Made by a program: the position numbers and the translations under genes. This document shows positions 46,047 through 54,789 of a stretch of 64,000 nt of DNA, one piece after another; the stretch's first letter is position 1; each line of letters starts with the position of its first letter. Where the stretch lies: assembly GCF_000162875.1 (NCBI RefSeq), contig NZ_GG700630.1, forward strand, positions 1,220,968 to 1,284,967, in the 5' to 3' direction. Source of the stretch: Slackia exigua ATCC 700122. Lineage in GTDB: Bacteria > Actinomycetota > Coriobacteriia > Coriobacteriales > Eggerthellaceae. The notes beneath the pieces were generated by a model that saw only the letters and a program-made list of their open reading frames with translations, ran no database searches and was not told where the DNA came from.

Positions 46047-48851
46047 TCACAACGTCCCGTTCACTTCGAGCGCCTTGCGCATGATGGCGCCCGCGCGGAC
46101 GCTCGCCAGGCCCGAATCGTCGTCGGTCGAATGGTTGACGCCCTCCTCCACGAGAACCGCCACCACGACCGATGGGTCGTCGGCCGGGGCGAAGCCCACG
46201 AACCAGCTGTTCGCATAGTCCTTGCCGGTCTCCGCCGTGCCCGTCTTGCCGGCGACGCGCACGCCCCGGATGGATGCGCCGTAGCCGGTGCCTTCATCGA
46301 CGACGCCTTCGAGCACGTCGGTGACCTCGTCGGCGGTCTGCTTGCTCATGACGGTTGACATCGCCGAAGGGGTCGCCGTGTAGCTGCGCTCGCCCTTGGC
46401 GTTGTACACGCCGTCGACCAAGTACGGCTTCTGAAGCACGCCGTCGTTGGCGACGGCCGAGCCTACAAGCGCCATCTGCAGCACCGTCGCCTGGGGCCCC
46501 GCCGGGCTTCCGGGATGCTCGCCGACGGGCTGTCCGGCCGACGCCCAGGCGGTTTCCCACTCGGTCATGACCGAGGGATTGGGCATGAGGCTCGTCGTGA
46601 CGGGCAGCTCGAATCCGCCGAAGCTCTTGTTGAAGCCGAACGCCTCCGAGGTCTTCACGAGTTTGTCTGCCCCGAGCTGGACGCCGAGCTTGGCGAAGGC
46701 GGTGTTGGAAGACACCTCGGTCGCGCGCTTGAGGGAGACCGAGCCGTATTCGGCCCCGTCGTCGTTAGTGACCTTCGCGTTGCCGATATCGACCGACGCC
46801 GGCGCATCAACCTGGGTCTCGGGAGTTGCGACATTGTTTTCGAGCAGCCCCGAGAGCGTCACGATCTTAAAGGTCGAACCCGGGGCGTACAGCGCGCTCG
46901 TCGCACGGTTGATCAGCGTGCCGGTATCGTCGTCGGCGCTCGTGTCCAGAAGGTCTTCGACGTCGTTGGCGTCGTAGTTCGGCGAAGAGGCCATGGCCAG
47001 GATCGCGCCGGTCTTCGGATCCATGACCACGACGGCGCCCTTGTAGCCGGCGAGCTGCTTTTCGGCAGTTTCCTGGATATTGGAATTCAACGTGAGCGTG
47101 ACGTCGTTGCCCGGCGTCTCGATGCCCGCGGCGCTTTCGATCACGTCTTGCCAGGACGCGAAGTTCGCCTGGCCCTTGAGCGAGTCGTTCATGGACGCTT
47201 CGATGCCCGAGAGGCCGTAGCGCTGCGAATAGTAGCCGACCACATGGCTCGCGAGCGAGCCTTCGGGGTAGACGCGCTCGTACGTGCCGTCGCCCTGCGC
47301 CTCGCTTTCGGCGAGAACCACCCCGTCGTAAGTCGATATGGATCCGCGTTCGGTGGATGCTTCCTTATAAAGGGTGTGGTTGTTGCCCGGGTAGCTCTGG
47401 TAGTCGTCCGCCTTCACGACCATGATGTAGGTGAGGTTGGCCACGAGCACGGCGAAGAGCACGGCGAAGGCGATCATCGTAGCGGTCAGGCGTTTTCCGA
47501 GCGCAACGCGTCCGAGCACGCCGGATTCCGCGGCGGCGTGGCTGCCGACGGGCGCCATGCGCGACGTGCCGTCGGCTATTTCGGACGAAAGGCCGGTACC
47601 CTCGTCGCCCGCGCGCAGCAGCAGGCCGATGGCGATGAAGCTGGCGAGCAGGGACGATCCGCCCTGGCTGATGAAGGGCAGCGTGATGCCGGTCAGGGGG
47701 ATGAGGCGCGTGATGCCGCCGACGATGACGAAGGCCTGCAGCACGATGATGATCGTGGAGCCCACGGCCACGAAAGAGCTGACGTCGCTCTTGGCACGCG
47801 CAGCAGTTGCAAATCCCCTGATGGCGAGCGCAAGATACAGCAGCAGCACACCGGCGCCGCCCAGAAGCCCCGCCTCTTCGGCGATAGCGGCGAAGATGAA
47901 GTCTGATTCGACGACCGGGATGTTCTTTGCCAGGCCGTTGCCGATTCCTACGCCGAACAGCCCGCCGTCGGCGAGCGAATAGATCGTCTGGCAGAGCTGA
48001 TAGCCCGTGCCGGATGGGTCGGCGAAGGGATTGAGCCAGGTGGCGACGCGGATCTGCACGTGAGAGAAGAGCATGTACAGGATCGCGGCGCCGATGGCTG
48101 CGGCGCCGAAACCGATGACCAGGTAGATCTTCTTGCCGGATGCCACATAGAGCATCGTGATGAACAGGACGAACAGGACGAGCGCCGAGCCGAGGTCCTT
48201 TTCAAGGGCGACGACGGCGAACGAGATCGCCCACATCGCGAGCAGAGGAAGCAGCGTTTCGGCGTCGGGCAGGCGGAAGCGGCCGACGCGCACGGTGAAC
48301 ACCGATATGAGCTCTCGGTTCTCCGCTAGATAGCCGGCGAGGAAGAGCACGATGGCGATCTTGGCAAGCTCGCCGGGCTGGAGGCTGAAGGGGCCGATGG
48401 TCAGCCAGATGCGGCTGCCCAGCACCTCGGTTCCGACGACGGGCAGCATCGGAGAAAGCAGAAGCACGATGCCGATGCCGATGAAGACGTACTTATGCTG
48501 CACGATGCGGTCGAGATTGCGCGCGACCACGAGCACGACGATCATGCAGATGATGCCGGCAAACAGCCAGATGACCTGACGTCCTGCCAGATCGGGAGCC
48601 AGTCGGGTGACGAACGCGATGCCGATGCCGGAAAGCGCGAACACGACGGGCAGGATGGCCGGATCGGCATTCGGCGCGAAGAAGCGCACGGCCGCGTGGG
48701 CCACGACGAAGGCGCCGAACAGGCCGATAGGCACGGCGAGGGTCTGGGTGTTGAGAGCTGTGCCGTCGTGCATGAGCACCATGGCGAAGAGCAGCAGCAC
48801 GAGAGGCGCTGCCAGCAGGAGGAGCAGGAGTTCGGTGTTGCGACGCGACAT
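46047..48851 (-). CDS. RodA/FtsW-PbpA fusion: peptidoglycan polymerase joined to class B transpeptidase
   Basis: A single 934-aa frame joining two cell-wall enzymes that are normally separate proteins. Residues about 1-420 are a SEDS glycosyltransferase with 10 helices (RIWLTIGPFSLQPGELAK; LPFISQGGSSLL). Residues about 445-934 are a class B penicillin-binding protein: one membrane helix, a PBP dimer-type domain (STERGSISTYDGVVLA), then the transpeptidase with Ser659-Thr-Phe-Lys662, SSNTAF and AGKTGTAE. The fusion fixes the polymerase-transpeptidase pair at 1:1. It lies where rodA and pbpA sit in the Mycobacterium operon. ATG overlaps the pstP stop by 1 nt. Confidence 0.93.
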   Translation of the reverse strand: MSRRNTELLLLLLAAPLVLLLFAMVLMHDGTALNTQTLAVPIGLFGAFVVAHAAVRFFAPNADPAILPVVFALSGIGIAFVTRLAPDLAGRQVIWLFAGIICMIVVLVVARNLDRIVQHKYVFIGIGIVLLLSPMLPVVGTEVLGSRIWLTIGPFSLQPGELAKIAIVLFLAGYLAENRELISVFTVRVGRFRLPDAETLLPLLAMWAISFAVVALEKDLGSALVLFVLFITMLYVASGKKIYLVIGFGAAAIGAAILYMLFSHVQIRVATWLNPFADPSGTGYQLCQTIYSLADGGLFGVGIGNGLAKNIPVVESDFIFAAIAEEAGLLGGAGVLLLYLALAIRGFATAARAKSDVSSFVAVGSTIIIVLQAFVIVGGITRLIPLTGITLPFISQGGSSLLASFIAIGLLLRAGDEGTGLSSEIADGTSRMAPVGSHAAAESGVLGRVALGKRLTATMIAFAVLFAVLVANLTYIMVVKADDYQSYPGNNHTLYKEASTERGSISTYDGVVLAESEAQGDGTYERVYPEGSLASHVVGYYSQRYGLSGIEASMNDSLKGQANFASWQDVIESAAGIETPGNDVTLTLNSNIQETAEKQLAGYKGAVVVMDPKTGAILAMASSPNYDANDVEDLLDTSADDDTGTLINRATSALYAPGSTFKIVTLSGLLENNVATPETQVDAPASVDIGNAKVTNDDGAEYGSVSLKRATEVSSNTAFAKLGVQLGADKLVKTSEAFGFNKSFGGFELPVTTSLMPNPSVMTEWETAWASAGQPVGEHPGSPAGPQATVLQMALVGSAVANDGVLQKPYLVDGVYNAKGERSYTATPSAMSTVMSKQTADEVTDVLEGVVDEGTGYGASIRGVRVAGKTGTAETGKDYANSWFVGFAPADDPSVVVAVLVEEGVNHSTDDDSGLASVRAGAIMRKALEVNGTL

Positions 48852-50008
48852 CAGGCGCCTCCCTTCGAAGATGGGCCGCTCGACGAGCGGGCAGCCGCGC
48901 TCTTGGAGGAAGATGGGTTCGTATCCTGGGACTGCCAGGTTGCGACCAGGTCTTCGGCCGCTTCGACGGAATCCACGCGGATGCCTTCGTCGGTCAGGCG
49001 CGACAGCGTGTTGGGCGGCAAGTCGAGCGATGCGACGTCGACGCCGGTCGAGTGATCGTATGACCAGGTCTTTATGCCGAGGACTTCTCCGGGAAGGCCT
49101 CGGCAGATGACGACCTGGCCTTCGTTGACGGTCAGAAACGCGATATGGTTCAGATAGGCATGCCCCGCGAAGGCGGCCCCGATGAAGATGGCTGCGAGCG
49201 CGAGAGCCCCGAGAATAGCCGCGAAGCGCGATTTCAGGGCGATCTTCTTGCGCTTCGCTTCGGCGTTGCCGGGGATATCCACGACGATGGTGGTCGCATT
49301 GTCGTGCCCGCCCACATCGAGCGCCTGGTCGACCAGGGTGTCCGCACAGTCTTGGGCATCATGGATGCGGCGCATCGTCTTGGCGATGTCGTCGTCGCGC
49401 ACCATGCTGGTCAGGCCGTCCGAGCAGAGCAGCAGACGGTCACCCGCCTTCACGTTGATCTCGTAGATGTCGGGCAGCGTATGCGGGTCCGAGCCGAGAG
49501 CGCGCGTGATGACGCTGCGGTTCGGGTGGACGCGCGCCTCCTCTTCGGAGATCTGTCCGCTTTCCACCAGGTCGGCGACCAGGGAATGATCGCGCGTCAG
49601 GCGCTGGAGCACGCCATCGTGCAGCAGATAGGCGCGAGAATCCCCGACCTGTGCGACAAGCAGCCGTTCTCGGTCGACGATCGCGCAGGTGAGGGTCGTG
49701 CCCATGCCTTTGCGCCCGCGGCCCTGCCGCGCGGCGACGATGATATTGCGGTTCGCTTGGACGACGACCCGCGCGAGCTCTTGCGCGTCGGCGTTGTCAG
49801 GAGTGTCTTCGATAAGGGTCTGGGCGGCGATTTCGCTTGCGACTTCGCCTGCCGCATGGCCGCCCATGCCGTCCGCCACGGCGAACAGGGGAGGACGCAC
49901 GACCAGGCTGTCTTCGTTATGCTCGCGCACCAGGCCCACGTCGGTCCGCGAACCGTACGTGGGGAGCGGCGTGCGCTCGTGCCGGCCCCGTGTGCTTCGC
50001 GAGGCCAC
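48851..50008 (-). CDS. pstP: PP2C-family protein phosphatase
   Basis: Mn2+-dependent Ser/Thr phosphatase that reverses PknB. 385 aa: PP2C domain (about 15-245) with VREHNEDS, ADGMGGHAAGE, VGDSRAYL, CSDGLTSM and GGHDNATT; one membrane helix (about 262-282, ILGALALAAIFIGAAFAG); and an extracellular tail ending in a Ser/Gly-rich stretch. Linked by 1-nt overlaps to fhaB upstream and the RodA-PBP gene downstream. Confidence 0.95.
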   Translation of the reverse strand: MASRSTRGRHERTPLPTYGSRTDVGLVREHNEDSLVVRPPLFAVADGMGGHAAGEVASEIAAQTLIEDTPDNADAQELARVVVQANRNIIVAARQGRGRKGMGTTLTCAIVDRERLLVAQVGDSRAYLLHDGVLQRLTRDHSLVADLVESGQISEEEARVHPNRSVITRALGSDPHTLPDIYEINVKAGDRLLLCSDGLTSMVRDDDIAKTMRRIHDAQDCADTLVDQALDVGGHDNATTIVVDIPGNAEAKRKKIALKSRFAAILGALALAAIFIGAAFAGHAYLNHIAFLTVNEGQVVICRGLPGEVLGIKTWSYDHSTGVDVASLDLPPNTLSRLTDEGIRVDSVEAAEDLVATWQSQDTNPSSSKSAAARSSSGPSSKGGA

Positions 50009-50421
50009 TATTCGAACCTCGCACGGATGACGACGTCGCCGATGTTGATGACATCGTTGTTGCGGAGCGCGGTGGGCGCCGAGATGCGCTGCCCGTTGAC
50101 GGCGGTGCCGTTGGTGGAGCCGAGGTCTTCGACGAAGAGGTTCTGGCCCATGAGCACGAAGCGCGCATGCCGGGCGGAGACGTAGCTTGCGCCGATGACG
50201 ATATCGGCGCCGGGCGAGCGGCCGACGATGATGGGGCCGTGGACGGACATCTTGACGCCGCGCAGCTCCTTCGGGCCCTTCTCGACGGACACACCCCAGC
50301 TGCGTTCCTTCTTACGCTGGCCTTTGACCAGGCCGATTCCCGTGCGCATGATGGCGAACAGGAATAGATAGAGCAGCGCGACGAAGAGCAGGCGGCCGGC
50401 GAGCAGGATGATGTCGATCAC
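50008..50421 (-). CDS. fhaB: FHA-domain protein FhaB-like
   Basis: A 137-aa protein. One N-terminal membrane helix (AGRLLFVALLYLFLFAI) is followed by an FHA domain (VGRSPGADIVIGASYVSARHA, EDLGSTNGTAVNG) that binds phosphothreonine. FhaB homologues link PknB to wall synthesis and division. GTG 50421 follows TAGGAG by 7 nt. 10 nt after fhaA. Confidence 0.93.
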   Translation of the reverse strand: MIDIILLAGRLLFVALLYLFLFAIMRTGIGLVKGQRKKERSWGVSVEKGPKELRGVKMSVHGPIIVGRSPGADIVIGASYVSARHARFVLMGQNLFVEDLGSTNGTAVNGQRISAPTALRNNDVINIGDVVIRARFE

Positions 50422-50431
50422 GGCCGGGCTC

Positions 50432-51808
50432 CTAACGAAGCGTGAAGACGAAGTCGGTCACGCCGAGCGTGATGCGGTCGCCTTCCTGCAGTCCTCTACG
50501 GGTGACGAACTGGCCGTTGACGTAGGTGCCGTTGGTCGATCCGAGGTCGGTGATGACCCAGACGCCCTGCGGCTCGAAGCGGATCTCGGCGTGATGACGC
50601 GACGTGTTGAGGTCGTTCACGACGATGTCGTTCGAGGTCTCGCGGCCGATGAGGATGCGGTTGGTGGCAAGGTCGTACGTGCGCATGGACACGGTGTTGA
50701 CCAGACGTGCATGGGCGGAACCCTGGGAAGGCGCGTATGCGGAGGCCTGGGCGCCGCCCGTGAATGCGGTGGTGGCGTGTTCAGGCACGCGGCCGGCGGG
50801 CGTATAGGGTGCGGGCGCGGCCGGGCGCGGCGCGGCAGGTGCGGGAGCAGGGGCAGGGGCGCCTGCGGGATAGATTTCGGGCAGGCCGAAGACCTGGCCA
50901 TGCGCCTGATAGGACGCCTGGTCGGGCTCGCCTTCCGCACGAGCTGCCGCAGCGGCGGGCGCGTCGGCGGCGACGCGGGGCTTCTTGTCGAAGACGAGCG
51001 GCACGGAATCCGCCTTATGGCTGGAATAGAGCGGGTTGGAGACGGGCGAGGGCACGTCGAAGGCGTCTTGGCCATCATTCGCCTGCGCATCGCGAGATGC
51101 TGCCGCGGCGTCCTTGTCGTCATAGTCGGCGAAGTTCTTGCTGTCGAAGGTGTATTCGCCGTAATCGAGCGAATAGTCGATCTCTTCCTTGGGAACGCGC
51201 GGCAGCGGCGGCTTTTCCCGGGTCTCGGGGGCGTAGGCGTCGTACTGCGGGTATGCGGCGTTCTGGTCGGCGCGATACGGCGTCTCATAGGCGCCGGAGC
51301 GGGCGTAGGGGTCGGCGGGCGCGGCCGGCATCGGCTGCGCGGGATGCGGGAGGTCGCCTGCGGCCTGGTGCGGCGCCGGGGCGGGCGCCTGCGCGGATGC
51401 GGGCGACATGCTGTAGCGCTGCATTTCCTCGGCGCGAAGCTGCTTGACGATAGAGGCGCTCACGACTTCGGCGACGATGTCGAATTTGCCGCGGCGCAGG
51501 GTGTCGTCTACGATGAAACGCACGAGCGGCTGGCCGTCCATGGTCAGGCCGTCGGCCGCCGCAGTGGCGGAAAGGCGCGTCTCGCATTCGCCTGCGAGCG
51601 TCGGATAGAAGCCGAAGAGGCGCTGGTCGTCGTCGCCGTTCACGAGAACCGTGTACAGGGTGGGGGCGTATTCCCGTCCGGCGCTGAGGATTTTCTCCCT
51701 GCGCATCTGCTTTTCAGCCTTTTTAACGATCTGCACGGGGGAAAGCGGGGTATCGAAGACTTTGCCGCCCGATCCTTCCGGGTTGCCGGACCTGGAGAAC
51801 AATCCCAT
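50432..51808 (-). CDS. fhaA: FHA-domain protein FhaA-like
   Basis: 458 aa. The N-terminal domain (about 15-130) has the DUF3662 character of FhaA (TPLSPVQIVKKAEKQMRREK). A long Ala/Pro/Tyr-rich linker follows (about 135-345), and the FHA domain ends the protein (IGRETSNDIVVNDLNTSRHHAE, TDLGSTNGTYVNG). FhaA homologues recruit phosphorylated wall-synthesis regulators such as MviN. First gene of the operon; divergent from a second kinase gene 86 bp away, where the shared promoters must lie. Confidence 0.93.
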   Translation of the reverse strand: MGLFSRSGNPEGSGGKVFDTPLSPVQIVKKAEKQMRREKILSAGREYAPTLYTVLVNGDDDQRLFGFYPTLAGECETRLSATAAADGLTMDGQPLVRFIVDDTLRRGKFDIVAEVVSASIVKQLRAEEMQRYSMSPASAQAPAPAPHQAAGDLPHPAQPMPAAPADPYARSGAYETPYRADQNAAYPQYDAYAPETREKPPLPRVPKEEIDYSLDYGEYTFDSKNFADYDDKDAAAASRDAQANDGQDAFDVPSPVSNPLYSSHKADSVPLVFDKKPRVAADAPAAAAARAEGEPDQASYQAHGQVFGLPEIYPAGAPAPAPAPAAPRPAAPAPYTPAGRVPEHATTAFTGGAQASAYAPSQGSAHARLVNTVSMRTYDLATNRILIGRETSNDIVVNDLNTSRHHAEIRFEPQGVWVITDLGSTNGTYVNGQFVTRRGLQEGDRITLGVTDFVFTLR

Positions 51809-51835
51809 GGGTGGTTACCTCAAGCCTTTCTGCGG

Positions 51836-51864
51836 TTTTGGTTCGTGAGCTCAAAGCATATAAT
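51836..51864 (+). promoter_or_regulatory. Candidate promoter of the second kinase gene
   Basis: TATAAT at 51859-51864, 17 nt after a weak TTTTGG (51836-51841), in the 86-bp gap between divergent fhaA and the kinase gene. Confidence 0.45.
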
Positions 51865-51894
51865 AACGACTCATTCTAGTCGAAAGGGCGGCAG

Positions 51895-53643
51895 GTGCAA
51901 AATCTCATCTTGAACAGATACCGCCCCATCTCGACCGCAGGTAAAGGCGGATATGCGACGGTTCAGGTGGCGTGGGACACGCGCATCCAGAGACGCGTCG
52001 CGATCAAGTGCCTGCCCCTCGCGAGCGTGGACCCCGATTCGGTCGGGTACGAGGCGCCCGGGCTTTCCGAGGCACGCACCGCGGCCATGCTCATCGACCC
52101 CGCCATCGTGGGCGTGCTCGACTTCGAAATCGAAGGCGAGATGGCCTATCTCATCATGGAATACGTGGACGGCATCACGCTGACGCAGCTCATGCGCCAG
52201 GAAGGCATGCTTTCTATCGATGCGGCGGCCTGCGTGTTCGACGCCGTGTCCCACGCATTGGAGGCGGCGCACGACAATCTGGTGCTTCATCTGGATATCA
52301 AGCCCGACAACGTGCTCATAAACCGGCAGGGTCAGGTGAAGGTGACCGATTTCGGCCTGGCCGAGCTTTCGCACGAGGCGGGCTTCGGCCGCGCCGCCGG
52401 CGGTACCATCGGCTACATGCCGATCGAACAGATGCGGCTCGAGTCTCCCGATAAACGAACGGACGAATGGGCTCTTGCGGCCCTTACCTACCAGATGCTC
52501 ACAGGCGACAACCCGTTTTACGCCGACACGCTCTCCGAAGCCGAGCGCGCGATCGAAGAAGCGGAGATCGTCATCCCGTCCCAGGTGCGCGGCGATGTGT
52601 CGCCTGAGCTCGACGACGTGCTGTTCCATGCCCTGACGATCGAGCGCGAAGGCCGCTTCGATACGGTGAAGGAATTTTCCGGCCAGCTCATGCCGTATTT
52701 AGGCGACGTTCGCCGCGGCAAGCGCGAGCTTGCGCGGATCGTAGGCGATGCGACCGACGATGCCGCCGACATGCCGGACGAGGCATCCGAGGACGATGGC
52801 TTGGACATGACCGACCTCGATGGGCTGGGCGGCCGCGCCGCGCAGGTCGCACCCCGTCTGTTCTCGCTTGCGGCCTGCCTGTTCCTCGTTGTCGTTTCAT
52901 TGGGGAATATGCCTCGGATCGCAGGGGGCACGGGATCTGCGGCCCTTGCGTATTGGGCCGTCGTCGGGGTGGCCGCCGCGGCGGCGCTGCTCCTTCCTGC
53001 TGCAGGATCGCTCGTCGCGCTGGCGGCGTTTTCCGCAGCGCTCTTCATGACCGGCGCCTACGGCTTGGGTTCTGCGGTCGCCGCCGTCGGCGCCGTCTGG
53101 TGGCTTTTCATCGGGCGTCGTGGGCGCGCGCCTTCGCTCTGCCTGCTGGCGGCGCCGCTCGCCGGCGGGTTCGGTGTGGCAGCGTTTGCGCCGATGGCCT
53201 GCGGATGCGAGCTTGACGTAAAAGAAGCGGCGGCGACCGCTGCCGCATCGGCCGTTCTGTGCTTCTGTCTCGCCTGCGCCGGATCCTTCAGCCTTGCGGG
53301 ATGGGATGCGCTGAACCATCTGTCGTTCGGCCAGGCCATGGATACGCATGCGGTCGCCTTGCTGTCGGATCCCGCCATATGGCTTGCCGCGGCGTCGTGG
53401 GTCGCCGCGGCGGCCGTGCTTTCGTTTTCGCGCCAGCGGGGATCGTTCCTTCTGTTCGCGCTCGGCATCGCGGCCGCAACGGCCATCCTGTCCGCCGCAG
53501 CGATCGGGGGATTGGTTCTCGGGGGCGGGTTCGTGTCCCATGCGCTCGCGTTCGGCGTTTCGGCACCTGCGTTGGCAGCCGGCGCCCTCGCCTTCGCCGT
53601 CGCGCTCGCGCGTCGCCATCAGGCGCGTTCGGATGGGTGGTAG
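51895..53643 (+). CDS. Serine/threonine kinase with polytopic membrane domain and HLD in place of HRD
   Basis: 582 aa. The kinase domain covers about 1-270: glycine loop AGKGGYATVQVA, Lys38, LHLDIKPDN (His132-Leu133-Asp134) and TDFGLAE (Asp152). The usual Arg of HRD is Leu, so activation-loop control probably differs from PknB. A short acidic stretch (DDAADMPDEASEDDGLDMTD, about 282-301) is followed by some 9-10 hydrophobic helices (about 318-570) with no sensor domain I recognise. It is divergent from the fhaA operon and may act in the same network. GTG 51895 follows AAAGGG. Confidence 0.85.
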   Translation: MQNLILNRYRPISTAGKGGYATVQVAWDTRIQRRVAIKCLPLASVDPDSVGYEAPGLSEARTAAMLIDPAIVGVLDFEIEGEMAYLIMEYVDGITLTQLMRQEGMLSIDAAACVFDAVSHALEAAHDNLVLHLDIKPDNVLINRQGQVKVTDFGLAELSHEAGFGRAAGGTIGYMPIEQMRLESPDKRTDEWALAALTYQMLTGDNPFYADTLSEAERAIEEAEIVIPSQVRGDVSPELDDVLFHALTIEREGRFDTVKEFSGQLMPYLGDVRRGKRELARIVGDATDDAADMPDEASEDDGLDMTDLDGLGGRAAQVAPRLFSLAACLFLVVVSLGNMPRIAGGTGSAALAYWAVVGVAAAAALLLPAAGSLVALAAFSAALFMTGAYGLGSAVAAVGAVWWLFIGRRGRAPSLCLLAAPLAGGFGVAAFAPMACGCELDVKEAAATAAASAVLCFCLACAGSFSLAGWDALNHLSFGQAMDTHAVALLSDPAIWLAAASWVAAAAVLSFSRQRGSFLLFALGIAAATAILSAAAIGGLVLGGGFVSHALAFGVSAPALAAGALAFAVALARRHQARSDGW

Positions 53644-53772
53644 ATGTGCTGTGACGTGCGTGTTTGTGGAACCCTGCAATCTGACGGGTGATTCTTCGGC
53701 GTCCCGATGCTATAAAGAACGGGTTTCATTCCCCGTCATGCGCGGTTTCTCGCGCTGGAAGAGAACCGCCGC

Positions 53773-54789
53773 ATGCTTGGCATCTTGATCGTCAATACCG
53801 GCACCGCCGCCGCGCCGACCGAAGAGGCCGTTCGTGCGCACCTGCGCGAATTCCTCCAAGACCGTCATCTGATCAACGTGCCGCCTCTGATCTGGCGCCC
53901 GATCCTCGAGCTCTTCATACTGCCGAAGCGTCCGCGTCGAACCCTGGATCGTTACATCGATTTCTGGACCCCCGAAGGCAGCCCGTTCATGCTGGAGTCC
54001 CAGGCGCAGCGCGACGAGATCGCCCGCCGCCTTGCGCATCTGATAGACGAGCCTCACGAGGTCAGGCTCGCGATGCGCTACGGCCAACCGAGCATCCGCG
54101 GCGCGATCGAAGCATTCCTGGACGCGTGCGTCGATCGCATCATCGTTCTGCCGATGTATCCGCAGAAGACCATTCCCTGCGCGGGAAGCGTGTTGGACGA
54201 ATTCGACGCCCAGTTCGCCGCTCTGACGAAGGCGCGCAGCCTGTCCGCCGATGCGGCGCCCGAGGTCCTGCGAATCGACGAATATTGGCGCGAACCGGGA
54301 TATCTTGATGCGCTTGCCGGCTCCATCAGGCGATGCTGGGCGTACCGTCCGGGATCGAAGCTCGTCATGTCGTATCACTCCATTCCCGTCTCATATGTGA
54401 CGAAGGGCGGGGATACGTATCCCGACGCGGCGGCGGAGACGCTGAGGCGCACGGCGGAAATCCTGGGCGTTCCTGAAGAAGACCAGGTCATCGCATTCCA
54501 GTCGCGCTTCGATAGCCGCAGGTGGGTGGGGCCGATGCTCGTGCCTACCGTCCGTCGCCTCGCGGCCGAAGGCGTGCGCGACATCGCCGTCGCCTCGCCC
54601 ATCTTCTCCGTCGACTGCCTGGAGACTTATCACGATATCCGGTTCGAGGCGAAGGCCGCGTACCTGGATGCGGCCGCGACCGCGGGGATCTCCGACCCGT
54701 CATTCACCTACGTGCCCGCCCTCGGCGCCGACGCTGCGTTCATGGACGCGATCGCGCGCCTTATCGCTCGTCGCGCGGTCTGTTCATAG
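53773..54789 (+). CDS. hemH: Ferrochelatase (protoporphyrin/coproporphyrin type)
   Basis: Inserts iron into a porphyrin. 338 aa with the LGILIVNTGTAAAPT N-terminus, LPMYPQ, YHSIPVSYVTKGGDTY (the metal-site His sits in the place of AHGIP) and SPIFSVDCLETYHDI (Glu of the active site). Actinobacteria usually use the coproporphyrin route, but sequence alone does not decide. No other haem gene is close. A TATAAA box lies about 53711. The 3' end overlaps the convergent MFS gene by 6 nt. Confidence 0.92.
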   Translation: MLGILIVNTGTAAAPTEEAVRAHLREFLQDRHLINVPPLIWRPILELFILPKRPRRTLDRYIDFWTPEGSPFMLESQAQRDEIARRLAHLIDEPHEVRLAMRYGQPSIRGAIEAFLDACVDRIIVLPMYPQKTIPCAGSVLDEFDAQFAALTKARSLSADAAPEVLRIDEYWREPGYLDALAGSIRRCWAYRPGSKLVMSYHSIPVSYVTKGGDTYPDAAAETLRRTAEILGVPEEDQVIAFQSRFDSRRWVGPMLVPTVRRLAAEGVRDIAVASPIFSVDCLETYHDIRFEAKAAYLDAAATAGISDPSFTYVPALGADAAFMDAIARLIARRAVCS

